Shown: in pieces, positions 1-10,900 of the stretch
Layout: every line of letters starts with the position of its first letter
Numbering within the stretch: position 1 is the first letter of the stretch
Source: Nemertoderma westbladi
Lineage: Eukaryota > Xenacoelomorpha > Nemertodermatida > Nemertodermatidae
Assembly: GCA_032718475.1 (NCBI GenBank)
Contig: JAUCBJ010007210.1
Span: forward strand, 1 to 41,267
DNA: 41,267 bases
Direction: 5' to 3'
The notes under the pieces: model-generated
Told to the model about the DNA's origin: nothing
The model's input: the letters and a program-made list of their open reading frames with translations, nothing else
The model's database searches: none
Position numbers and translations under genes: made by a program

Positions 1-857
1 CATTCAGTCTTGAGCCAAAGAAAGAACGGCTTGGAAGTATTTTGTGCTGTACTGCTTTTTAGTCGTACACTAGTAGGTTTAATTATAAAGGGCATATATC
101 CTTTAACTTGAATATCTCACTGTAAATATCTCACTGCTGACATACCGGTACTGATGTACCGATCTACCTAACTGTTCAGTTGTTGTTTTATACTGCTATT
201 TACCGTCAGTTCTTCATAATATGGTTGATGAATTATTATATTTGGAATAACGATAAACAACCCCGAAACCCAATATTCTTGATATACCGAAGGTAAGAGA
301 GAAGGGTTACAGATAAACGATTGTGACTTATGTTAAAGTGGTTTGAAGTGAATCTAATGTTATTTGATAGACCCTACATGAGTCAGTCTGTGTTCCTTTT
401 ATATGTGACTAAAATCAGTGAAGATTGGCAGATTAGTGTGCAGTATTGTGCAGCATTGTGTATGAGTGAGTCTGTTAAAGAAGCAATTCCTAAAGAATGC
501 GCCATATATGTGAATTATAATTAAGCCATATCGTTGTGAGTAGTTTAAGTCATAACTCTGTTTATATAGATAAAGCGCCACGTCCTAAAGGAACTGTTAA
601 TATTACCGAAGGTGAATAATATTGTCAGAGATTATATAATACTGTCAGTCGAATAATACATTAGGCTTACATAGCAATAAAAATTAAACCGTCGAACCCA
701 ATCTCCCGGGAATATCCAGCGGGTGAATGGTCGCGCACGGATTGGTTTCGACTAGTGTAGTGGATCAAATACTTGTCATAGACTAAAAGCAGATTTAATA
801 TCTAGAAGACATCTTAATTTGGTGGGTTAAACTGCCAAAGGTCTGAAAGCGCGAACA
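1..857 (+). repeat. 3' part of an LTR (repeat family A), left edge cut by the window
   Basis: This stretch is collinear with the right part of the BEL-2 5' LTR (about 34060-34853), with many substitutions and small indels. Shared blocks include the TAGTAGG.TTAATTATA stretch near the left, TCCCGGG.ATATCCAGCGGGTGAATG, and the end GGTT.AACTG.CAAAGGTCT. It ends in AACA at 857, and the LINE reading frame on the minus strand starts immediately to the right. I read it as the 3' LTR, or a solo LTR, of an element inserted into the LINE. Short open frames here (for example 330-524) have no supporting feature. The left end and the matching target duplication lie outside the window. Confidence 0.75.
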
Positions 858-861
858 AAAC

Positions 862-3763
862 GTCATAACCCTTAAAATTTTATTTATTTTAATTCTAACA
901 GGTTTAATTATAGAAGAATAAGTACTTCCCCATACAATTAACCCATATTGCACATAGGGGTAAATTAGTGAAAAAAACAGCGTACGTAAAATATGTAACG
1001 GGAAAATATGACGTAAGCGATAAAAAAGTCCAGCAGATTTTGAGATTTTTTTAAGAATATATTTGATATGATATCTGAAATTTAGATTATTATCAATTAG
1101 GATACCTAAGTATTTTGCAGTCCCCGTTTTTTTAAGAATTTTATCTTTGATTTTAATTGGTGGTAAAATGCATTGTCTTGATTTAGAGTTACTGTAGATG
1201 GTATACTCTGATTTGTTATCTATTAACCAGTCGGATATTGCATTCAAATTTAAATTCGTTGAGTCAATCAGGTCTAGAAGTTTGTGAGAATGTGTCATTA
1301 ATGAGGTGTCGTCTGCAAACAATGTAGTTAAAAAGTTACTGCAATTAGGTAGGTCATTAATATATAACAAAAATAAAAGTGGACCCAGAATACTGCCCTG
1401 AGGAATTCCACATAATATCGATTTATATGATGACGTGGTGCTACTACCTATAGAAACACATTGTGAACGGTTAGCTAAGTAACTTGAAAACATAGCATGC
1501 GGGAGGCCTCTAATACCATAACAATGTAATTTTTTTAATAAAATTGTATGGTCGATGGTATCAAAGGCCTTCCGCAAGTCTATATAAACAACACAGGCTG
1601 AGTCAGTTGAATCAAGAACCGTGCGCAGCTTTTCAACTACAGTATTTGCAAAATTGCTTCAGAAGTTGTAGATTTTTTCCTGAAGCCAAATTGATTAGGG
1701 CTGAGTATCTTATTAAACTCTAGGTAAGATGTAAGTTGTGAACAAATTATAGTATCATAGATTTTACTAAACATAGGTAAAAGTGATATCGGGCGATAAT
1801 TTGATGTGTCTGTAGGAGACCCACCCTTGTAAGCGGGTATCACCTTTGCTTGTTTTAAACTGTCAGGAAATATACCGGAACGAATACTGGAGTTTATAAG
1901 GTCTGACAAGTGTAGACTTAAAGTAAGCGCGGCTAATTTAACTAATTTTACCGGAAAAGAGTCATTAGTAGCAGAGTCGTCACTGAGGTGTAACAAAAGA
2001 TACTGAACCTCAACCGGTGTTGTTTCTATTAGCGAAAAAGAATTAAATTTTTTATGATTAATGTGTCTTGTTGGACAGCGTGGCGATGAAGGAATAATAC
2101 TTGAAAGCTCTGGTCCGATAGAAGTAAAGAAATTATTAAATTCATTAGCTATATCTTGGGAATCACTAATTGTAATATCATTATTTAGATTATTTTTAAT
2201 TATGAGTTTGTTCGGTATTTTATTTTTTGTAGATTTATGAAGGGCTGTGTTAATAGTTCTCCAAGTTTTCTTCATGTTAGATTTATTTTTTTCAAATTGA
2301 TTACTATAATATGTTTTCTCGGTTTGACGTATAATTGTCGTAAGACTGTTGCGATACACTTTATACTTAGAATGATTTTTTTCTGTAGGGTTAGAAACGT
2401 ATTTACCATATAATTTATTTTTTTTATTAATTGATTTAATTAAGGATGGAGTTAACCAGGGCTTACGCGGTATATTTTTTTTAGAAATTATTTTAGTTGG
2501 AAGATGGTTTTTACATATATTCTCAAAATCCGTATAAAATAGGTCAAATTTATTATTATTTGATATTCCGCTATTTTTGTTATAGGACCAATTGTTTATA
2601 TTTTGCAAGCTCTCGAGAAATAGGGTGGATTTAAATTTTGAGTAATCAAATGTTTGTTTTGATGCTACTGGTTTGAAATAAGATGAATATTTTGTCAAAA
2701 CAATAAAAGATGGTAAATGATCAGTAGTGCCTATTTCTGTAAGAAGAACGCCTGAAGAACATACAGCTGAAGTTGTATTTGTACTAAAATGATCTATTAA
2801 AGTTTTGGAAAATTTTGTAATTCTGGTAGCCTGTTTAATTAATTGATTGAAACCGTTAGAGTGAAGTATGTTAAGATAATTTTCAGAAATCAATTTATTT
2901 GTTAGAAGATCAATATTGAAATCCCCACACAGCACCACATCATAATTTTGAGCTGCCAATGAAGATAACATCCCATCTAAATCGCTTAAAAAAGTTTCAA
3001 CATTAATCGTGTCAGGTCGATAAATACACCCAACAATTAATGGTTTAAGTGGGTGCGGCCTAGTTATCTCTATCCACGTATTTTCTGGCCCATTTATCGT
3101 CAAATCGGTTCGCTCGATTCTTTCCAATTCCTCCCGGACATATACTGCGGTTCCCCCCCTTTTAAGTTCAACATATTCCCGAAATCCGCAGACTGGCTTT
3201 TGATAACCAGTTATATTAATGTTTTCAATAAGAGAATCCTTTGTTAAAAATGTTTCGGTGAAACATAAAAGGTCAATTTTAGTTTCCAAAGCGTTGAGAT
3301 AATCAGTCATTGCTGAAAAATTAGACATGAGACTACGAATATTCAGGTGAAAAATGGAAATGGAGTCGTTGCTGCGTTCCAAAAACTCCTTATCAAATCT
3401 ATTCTCAGAGTAATAGTCCTTTGATGTTTCACAATTTAGTAAATTTAAATCTGTATCAATGTCCCTGAAAAATTTATCAAGAAGGTCTAGGGTGGGGATG
3501 TTATCTGCATCAATATTTGCAAATATATCTTCATCATCATCACAAACCATATGAAAGGGAAAAATAGTTGGATAACAAAATACACACCAGTTTACATCGC
3601 TTTGCTGGCTTCTTAGGTCATTTTCTGTTAAATAGCTGCCACATTGAAGGTGAAATGACTGGCAACAAAAATTACATTGAAAAAGTTTCTTATTTAGTTT
3701 AATCTGGCTATAACAAAAACCGCAACATATAGGGGGGGTGGGGTGAAAGGTAGCTGAGGACAT
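862..3763 (-). pseudogene. LINE ORF2: zinc finger, endonuclease and reverse transcriptase, frameshifted and 3'-truncated
   Basis: This is the replication protein of the LINE; it nicks target DNA and reverse transcribes the element RNA. Residues about 12-65 form a PHD-like Cys/His cluster (CCGFC, CNFC, FHLQC, WCVFC). The endonuclease follows at about 135-345, with HLNIRSL, TETFL, GGTAVYV, YRPD, GDFNID and a terminal LIDHFSTN. The RT starts near residue 560 with NYRPISLLPMFSKI and NQFGFRKKST. A single frameshift at about 1640-1650 moves the reading into the next frame, which continues through AFDTIDH, GIPQGSILGPLLFLLYIND and the catalytic LFADD. Homology ends at the residues ILRVMTF, near 862. 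Further codons to 795 read into repeat A and are not LINE. The frameshift and truncation make this copy non-functional. Confidence 0.85.
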
Positions 3764-4076
3764 ATACTAATACTCAAGAAAAAGGGGCAGGGGTGTTTGA
3801 GACAGCTGGTTGTTACGACTAACAATAGGAACAATTAGTAGTGGTACTATTATTCCTATATGGGGAGAGGATGGCCTGTTGAATCCTGCTCAATTCCATA
3901 ACCTATTTGAATAACAACAAAAATATTTAAAAATGGCACTAACGTATACTAATACACTTAGAGTAAAGCTTAGGTAATCTAATGTATATAATGGCGTAAA
4001 GTAACTGCAAATCCTAAAGTATTCGAATTTCCTATTGCCGCGGGTTAGATAGTTGAGAAACACAATCCATCACAAA

Positions 4077-5138
4077 TCAAACCTCTACTAGTTCACTCGC
4101 AGAATCATCGACCTCTTTGTCATCTTCACGCTCATTAGAAACATCAGAAAGGTCATCCCTGTCAAGGGCTGCAAAACTGTTAACGGACCTGTTAAGTAGA
4201 GGAGTAGAGATTCTCGAAGCGGATCTTGATCTCGTCGTCACTCCTTTGCCATCAGTAGTGTAGGCACCATTCGGTTTATTATTCCTAACTCCTGTTAGGC
4301 CGTCACGATTCTGCAACTGGGCCTGGCCCGGTCCACGTTCTCTCGCACCATTGCGCGTATATTTCTTACGACCGTGGCTTACTCGATTTCCTACAAGTAA
4401 GAAACCTTCCCCTTTCGTTAGCTGACATATATCGTCGTTATTGCGAATAATCACTGGATATTCGGCGTTCTCCAGACGGACTTTCACTACTCCATTCACC
4501 GTATAAACAGTTGTAATTCCCAAGTCCAGCTGTTTCTTCTTCAGTTCTACCATCTCACGCACTAATGCGGCCCGATTATTGGTCAGATGCTCTGAAATAA
4601 ATATATTCTTACCTGTTTCTTTACTTTTTGCGAAGGCCACATTACGATCACTGTGACACTTAAATCGAACAACAAATGGCCGTGGTTTAACAGTACCGGT
4701 ATAGCCACCTCCCTCACTTCTTAATTTCCCAAGGCGATGGAACACGTCAACCGATTGAGGATCTACCCCAAGATCCCCTAGGCATTGGAGTAAAACTCAT
4801 TTGTCGTTATCTACGTTGTTTTCAGTAATTCCGTGTACCAATATGTTATGCCGTTTCCCGTACTGCTCGAGGTCATCCTGTCGCTTTTTAACCTGGTCAA
4901 GTTCTGTCCTTAGATCTTCATTTTCTTTGCGTAGTTGATTATTTTCTTTATGGAGCTGGTCTAGTTGTTGTTGCATTTTTACCGTGTTGTTTTTTATGAC
5001 TTTAGTATCTGAGCTAAGTGCGTCCAGTTTGTTCACAATCGAGGTTAAAGTAACTTTATCGTCGTGGAGTTCGGTCCGTCCCTGGAGTTGGTGTCCTCCT
5101 TTATTACATTTTTCACTACCGGTACCTTTGGTCGGCAT
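4077..5138 (-). pseudogene. LINE ORF1: coiled-coil RNA-binding protein with one in-frame stop
   Basis: This is the nucleic-acid chaperone ORF of the LINE. The frame is continuous for about 354 codons except for one in-frame TGA at 4797-4799. Residues about 25-100 form a heptad-rich coiled coil (KLDALSSDTKVIKNN, LDQLHKENNQLRKENEDLR). It is followed by RHNILVHGI and, after the stop, by VFHRLGKL, RPFVVRFKC and IFISEHLT. That layout matches L1-type ORF1 proteins (Transposase_22-like). The C-terminus is rich in Asp and Glu. Start is the ATG at 5138, just downstream of a 219-bp leader. The stop may be decay or a point mutation; no frameshift is needed. Confidence 0.75.
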
Positions 5139-5357
5139 GTTGCGGCGTTGGTGAGATTGGTTAAAACGCAGTCACTCCACAGGCGAATTAGTATTACAAT
5201 GAAAATTAAATCGTGTTATGGTTAAAAATACAAAGTACAATTATTACGCCATTCAGTTTTTATAAGTTAGTCGGAATATAGCAGTAATCAGACTTATTCA
5301 GACATAGCACCCGCACTGCTGTACTGACCTACTCTTTCAACTCTTTCAACTTTCAAC

Positions 5358-5727
5358 AGGTCATTCAGTCATTGAGTTATTTTAAACATTCTCACATTCA
5401 TAAATTCTGTTAGTGAACCCCAGTATTTACGATTAGGCGATAAGTGAACACGCTGAGTGTAACCTCTCCCACACTCATTTTAAGTAGCTTAGGGAGCCAA
5501 TTCGGGTTTATTGTTTTGGTTATTCCCGCGTGGCTCATAGATTCGAACAGTTAGCTCTCTGTCGAGCGATCGGTAGAGAAAGGAACAAGCGATTTGTAGG
5601 AGCCATATAAAATTAGTAAAAAATATTAGTGGACAGCCAGGTTAGCGCCATCCAGCGGTTAGAAGCAATTTTGTGTTTAGCAGCAGTGTAGCAGTAATAA
5701 CGCGCTCCTGATCGCCCCTGTTTAACA
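5358..5727 (+). repeat. BEL-1 5' LTR, last 370 bp only
   Basis: It matches 28627-28996 without indels. I count 10 substitutions over 371 compared bases, about 2.7%. The repeat ends TTTAACA in both copies, after which the sequences diverge completely: leader here, flanking DNA there. The first part of this LTR should lie to the left of the LINE insertion, outside the window. The 5' limit at 5358 is the LINE junction, not a true LTR end. Confidence 0.85.
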
Positions 5728-5945
5728 GTAAGACACGTTTTTTGTGTCTTTAACAGTAAGATACAATTTTTGTTTTGCTGTACTATATACAGTAAGACAC
5801 GATTTTTGTTTTGCTGTACTATGTACAGTAAGACACGAAATTTTGTGTGTTCACTAAGGCTGTTAGGTTAGTGTACAGTATTATTTACTGTACTGCGTAC
5901 AGTAAGACACGAGAATTTTGCTGTTGCTTGCAACAGTTAAGAGCA
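5728..5945 (+). repeat. Degenerate minisatellite at the start of the BEL-1 leader
   Basis: The motif ACAGTAAGACACG recurs about five times (near 5726, 5751 as a variant, 5784, 5825 and 5898). The intervening sequence is also repeated, TTTTTGTTTTGCTGTACTAT. The array begins directly at the LTR/leader junction, where a primer-binding site would be expected. I could not match a tRNA 3' end there. Confidence 0.7.
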
Positions 5946-6792
5946 TTTGTTTACTAATCGCAAATACAGTAATTCATTGGGCCGTTAGGGTAAATTGTAA
6001 ATTAGTAAGTTTTGAAAATTTTAGCTAAGTTTGTGAGAATTCGGTTTTGGTCAAAATTGTTTTATAATAAAATCTAGAGTTTTGTACTGGTATGTTAGAT
6101 AATCACTTAGTTGTTTTATACCATCTGGAGATATATGGCGAGACGGAGCTTCTGAGTTTGGGGTTTGTGTGGGCCTGCGGGTTCGGTTTGCAATCAGCGA
6201 AGAGACTGAAACATTGGACGCGGACGTGGAATCTCACAGGAAACAAGGTTGGTTGTTCTGTTGGTACCATTGTATTTGTGGAAGCAGTAAAAAATTACCG
6301 GTTGTTTAACTGCGAAACTGAACTCAATTTATTAGTTAGGATAGTTAGGTTTAGCCAGCCATGGTGTTTTGAATCGCTCAGTTGGAGAGAGAGAGAGTGT
6401 GGAGAGAGAAGGTGTAGCCACGCTCTAGTGGATATATATAATATTTAAAAATAAAATTACGTCGATTTTGAGCTATATATATAAAATTAGAAATATTTGG
6501 GTGACTAATTCATTTTTTTTGAATTTTTTGAATTGGATTCAGAAACTATTTTCGTGTCATACCGGTATTTAAATGCTATATAATAGCTATAGAGCAATAT
6601 TTTCGTTTAAATATTATACCGGTATTTACTATAACTATATACCATTAAATTCACAATATTATATTGCGAATTTATTTTGACATTTGACACCAAATAATTT
6701 ATTTGGTACATAATTTAATCGTATTTCGATTGAATTAATATATCTCGAATTTTGCAAGATCTTAGCCGGAAGGCAAATTATATACTTAGACT
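5946..6792 (+). other. BEL-1 untranslated leader, no gene seen
   Basis: AT-rich noncoding sequence runs up to the first gag ATG at 6793. The 118-codon open frame at 6092-6448 shows no recognisable domain and is not counted as a gene. Two copies of the 10-bp perfect palindrome ATACCGGTAT lie at 6559-6568 and 6616-6625, shortly upstream of gag. The same palindrome clusters upstream of BEL-2 gag. Confidence 0.6.
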
Positions 6793-7318
6793 ATGAGTGT
6801 CTCAGAGAAGGAGGCACTAGAGGACAGTTATGAGATGGCAGCCGGACCGCCGACTGATAACATTATAGACATAACTGTTGATGACAATGCCCATTATGAC
6901 GACGCAGCGAGTGACGCTGACGTAAGTGAACAGGAGGAAGAGCAAGGTGAGATAATAGTATTAGGATCCCCTACCGCTACTATAAGGAAGGATTGCACAG
7001 CAGCCCAGCCAGAGGTGAGTGATAGGGAAGGAAGTGTAGCAGGAGCGAGAGCCTCCAGTCTCGAACTCGAGAGTTTCCAGACCTGTGGGTATGGTAAGTG
7101 CCGTGACCCCAGTGGCTATAAGGAGTACCCGTAGTTCCCGAAATAATCCCTCAAGTCCACCGAGTGTGAGTCAGGTAAGCGAGAGAGAGGTAGATATCGA
7201 GATAAAGAAGAAACTTTGCGCGCATGCCGGACATATAACCAGGACGACGGACAAGGTAAGGAAGATGCTAGCTGACTCTGGTAACATCGGAAGGGAAGGG
7301 TTAGTAGAACTTAGAAAG
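6793..7318 (+). pseudogene. BEL-1 gag, N-terminal fragment before the nested insertion
   Basis: The reading starts at ATG 6793 with an acidic N-terminus (IIDITVDDNAHYDDAASDAD). It shifts frame near 7085 and continues in the second frame to 7318 (VSQVSEREVDIEIKKKL and on to GREGLVELRK). The frame is then broken by the nested LTR element. It resumes at 14659 in register when one copy of the 5-bp target duplication is disregarded. The segment has several splice-donor-like sites (GGTAAG at 7093, 7174 and 7255). No conserved domain is visible here; assignment rests on position and on continuity with the gag downstream. Confidence 0.65.
7314..7318. repeat. Target site duplication GAAAG (left copy)
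   Basis: GAAAG directly precedes the 5' LTR. The same 5 bases follow the 3' LTR at 14654-14658. Five base pairs is the usual duplication length for BEL/Pao integration. Confidence 0.92.
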
Positions 7319-7878
7319 TGTTAGCTTATCCAATTCCGCTAACACCCCACAAAGTTATAAGCCGATAAGCAATATTGGGAGCCACGAGATTGGGCAATTA
7401 ACCAACTCGTGCCATCCCAATAAGAGTGGGAAGGAAGCACACAATAGGGGTCAGGGGCCAAACCCCTAACCAAGAGAGAACAGCAAGGGCGAAGGGAAGC
7501 ACTTCAGAGGGGGGCAAAGGGTGCCAACAGGGGTATTAGCCAATGGGGGGACAGCATCGACTAAGTACTGTAACGGCCAAACCCGTGCAATATATATTAC
7601 CTGTACGGTAATCATTATAGTCAGTTTACTCAGTCAGCTATCCCAGTACAGTAAGGCAGTACGGTGACTGTTAAGACCGTCGTCGCCACCGTCACCATAT
7701 TACCGGTATATTAGCTTTATCTACTGTGCTATCTGTATCACTCATCATTTATTATCTCAACGTTATCAGAGTTCGACAACGACACTAGAACAATTATTAC
7801 CTTTTCCATTCACACGGCGGGGCGGGGACGCGTACGAAACACACCGGATAAACCGGGATCCTCTCGGATCCCGTCACA
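7319..7878 (+). repeat. 5' LTR of the nested element
   Basis: 560 bp, TGTTAG...GTCACA. No difference from 14094-14653 was seen in a by-eye comparison. It carries one TTACCGGTA palindrome core. Just inside the element, the 18-base LTR-end/leader junction CCCGTCACAGTCTTAACA (7870-7887) is repeated at 7914-7931. Confidence 0.95.
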
Positions 7879-7973
7879 GTCTTAACATCTGAGAATTGCC
7901 TGAACTGTAACTGCCCGTCACAGTCTTAACACTAGGCCTGCCGAGCTGTGACTGACGGCTACCAAAGACGAAG

Positions 7974-10900
7974 ATGAGTCGAGAGAGAGGAACGACACCG
8001 CCGCGGACCCCGGACGACGATCTAACGATCCGCGAGGCCACGGCGAGACGATACGGACCCACGACGCCGGTCGATGCTACGTCGACCACGTCGATAACGA
8101 GCAACCCGGCGAACCAAGATGTGGGGGGTCGTCTACAGCGAGAGAGCGAGTCGAGTAGAGGAGAGAGCGAGACGGGGGAGGAGAGAGACGACGAGTCGAC
8201 ACAGGGCGGCGGTCGATATGCCGATGTCGCCGGTCAGCCACAGACCGAGGGCGACGGACGGCCCACCGGAACGGCAACGGTGGAGCCGACGGTACGACGC
8301 CGAACCCGGAGGGAGAGAGGAGAGGTCGGCGACGAGGATGTCGGGGTTTCTGATCGACTTCGACGAGCCTACGCCGCGACCCGGGAACAACTGAAGGAAG
8401 CTAGAGGAGGGGCTGAGATAGACCAGGTGAAGTTGAGGAGACGACTAGGTGAGTCGAACAGATACTTTGATTACCTAGTGCGTTCTGGGCAGGGAGAACT
8501 GGCCGAGGAGAGAGCGAGAGGGGTTGCCTTCGAACTGTTTGGGCTATGGGAACGTAGGGGTATGGGGCCTGGTGTAGTGTACATAGGGCCATACTTAGTC
8601 GATGCCAGGGAAGTTAAGTTAGTGGGTTGGGCGGGACCGCACGAGGGCGAATCCGAGGTTAGCTCCGAGGATTCGGCCTCGTCGGTCAGCGAGGACCCCG
8701 GAAAGCGGGGGAAAGTTGGTAGGACGGAGGGGCGGCGGAAGTCCGTCGCAACCGATAAGTCTGCTACATCCTCCGCAAAAGAAAGAAGGGTGCAGGAGAT
8801 AAATCTGGCAGCGTATGAATTAAGAACTAGAGAGAAATTAGAGTGGATAATGGGGAGAAGGAAAGAGCAAGAGAGTGAACGCGAAGAGCGTGAGGCGAGA
8901 GAACAGAGCGTGCGGTACACGTACAGTAGCCGTATGGGCGAGGGGGGTAGTAGCAGTGCGTTAGGAAATATTGGTATTAATAGTACCGTAGTAAATAACC
9001 CTAATCCCTTTATTGCAGGAAATATTTTACCCGGTAGTAGTAATTTAAGTTTAAATTCAAATAATAATATTAATTCAAATATTCAGAATAATCAAAATAA
9101 TTCGAATAGCAATTTAAATTTTGAAAATAATAATAATTCTAACTTAAATAATTTAAATAATAATCCCGTTTCAAATTCTAATAATTTAATTGATTTAACA
9201 AATAATATTGGGAATGGTGCTATTAATGTGAACTTGCCAGACGTGTATAGCCCGGCAGACGGCGGCCTGGTAGGCCACGTAGTTAGTAGACAGGAAGTGG
9301 CGGGGTTGCGCCAACCCGACGGCGGCCTGGTAGGCCACGTAGTTGGTAGGCAGGAGGTAGCGGGGTTGAGCAAACCCGGGGTGGGCCTGGTGGGCCACGC
9401 AGTAGTAAGGAGAGAGGCGGGGGTGAATAGACCCAGCCGTAGTAGAGACAGTGTGTCGACTAGAGAGGGGTGTAGAGACGAAGTAAGATATATTGAAGTT
9501 AGAAGTGGCGGGTGGGGGGGGGCTACGGGCGCCCCACCACATGAGATTAGCGGCGAGAGAGGGGGGGCAGAGAATGCCCCACAAAGGGGGTGTAGAAGTG
9601 TAGTAAGAGGTAGTGAAGTTAGAAGTGGCGGGTGGGGGGGGGCTACGGGCACCCCACCGCGAGGGATTAGTAGCGAGAGAGGGGGGGCAGGGAGTGTCCC
9701 ACAGGCGTCGGCGGATAATGCGCGGGCCGAATTAGGTAAACCGCAACACCCGGCGATGGAGAGTAATAGGGGGATTGCGAGTATCCCCAGCGGCGTGCGA
9801 TCGAGCAGAGAGAGACAGGTTGACGTCGCGAGAGGGCGGGCGACGGAACGTCGAGCCCAGTTAGAAGAGAGAAGATTAGTAGAGTTTAATAGAGAGGTCG
9901 AAGATAGGAGAAGATTAGTAGATTATAATAGAGAGGTCGAAGATAGAAGAAGATTAGCAGAGTTTAACCGAGAGGTCGAAGAGAGAAGAAAGGAAGATAA
10001 TAGAAGAGTCGTTGCTAGGAGCAACCGGAGAGCGAGGACGGATAGCGAGCCGTCGATAGTAGAGCGGGAATTAGGGAGTCAGTGGAGTCGGACTTCGGGA
10101 GATTGCCGTCGCCCCGGAGAAACGCACCACACGCTAGGAGAGGGGTACAGGACGTACCGATACGAAGACGAGAGCAGGATAGGGGATCGAAGGGAAACTT
10201 CCCGACGTGATATAGCTGCCGATCGAGAGTACGGTAGTCGCGGGGAGATTCGAGATTCGCGAAGAATAAACTTCGATTCGGAAGGGCACATGCAGACTGC
10301 TGGACATACTGTAGGCCTTACTGCACATACTATTATAGGCCATGCTGGGAGAGATAGAGTAGGCGATAGGGTAGCGCGGACGACGGGATTAAATCCGGAA
10401 GTCGCGGAGTACATACCGGTAGGTGGGCGAGAGGTAGGTAGGCCTATATCGGTACAGCAGCATGACTATAATACACAGGGACATAACATATATCCAGGGG
10501 AGGGGAGAGTTATTGTAGATAGATGTATGGGCCCCAATATATTAACATCAACCCCAGTACCAAACATACCGGTGGGAGGGGGACAGGGTGACATTCCCCC
10601 ATCACGATATCAACAATATACCCCAATAGGAGCGAGAACATCGAACCCCTTGGACGAGAACAGATCGTGCGACACGGAAATATGGAGGGGGCCGTTACCC
10701 CCAATGATATACCCGACGCAACAAGCGAAGTCAACAGCAGATAGGACGAACGGACCGTACCCAGTAAGAGAAACTATACAACATCCATCGAACCCATTGG
10801 AAGCGCAGGCGATGGGAATGGCCACATTGATCGATGCGTTAAAAACTAGGATCGAGTTACCACCTGTGGAACCATTTAAATTCGATGGGAGTAGGCCGGA

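Larger units (their letters stand above)
858..5357 (-). mobile_element. Non-LTR retrotransposon (LINE, CR1/Jockey-like), 3' end missing
   Basis: On the minus strand the order is a 5' leader (5357-5139), ORF1 (5138-4077), a 312-bp gap and ORF2 (3763 to about 858). ORF2 carries a cysteine-rich finger, an apurinic-type endonuclease and a reverse transcriptase. The RT stops mid-domain at 858, where repeat A begins. LINE integration starts from the 3' end, so the loss of that end is best explained by a later LTR-element insertion at this point. The 5' end abuts BEL-1 LTR sequence exactly where the matching 3' LTR copy continues without interruption (28627), so the LINE inserted into the BEL-1 5' LTR. 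Clade assignment within the CR1/Jockey group is uncertain. Confidence 0.85.

Noticed and set aside
330-524. 64-codon frame in the left LTR
   Set aside because: The aligned BEL-2 LTR copy has changes that break it; no domain is visible.
6092-6448. 118-codon frame in the BEL-1 leader
   Set aside because: No domain and no coding-like composition; it lies in untranslated leader.
9465-9700. Independent minisatellite in the nested element
   Set aside because: The repeats are in frame within the intact polyprotein and are better described as protein repeats.
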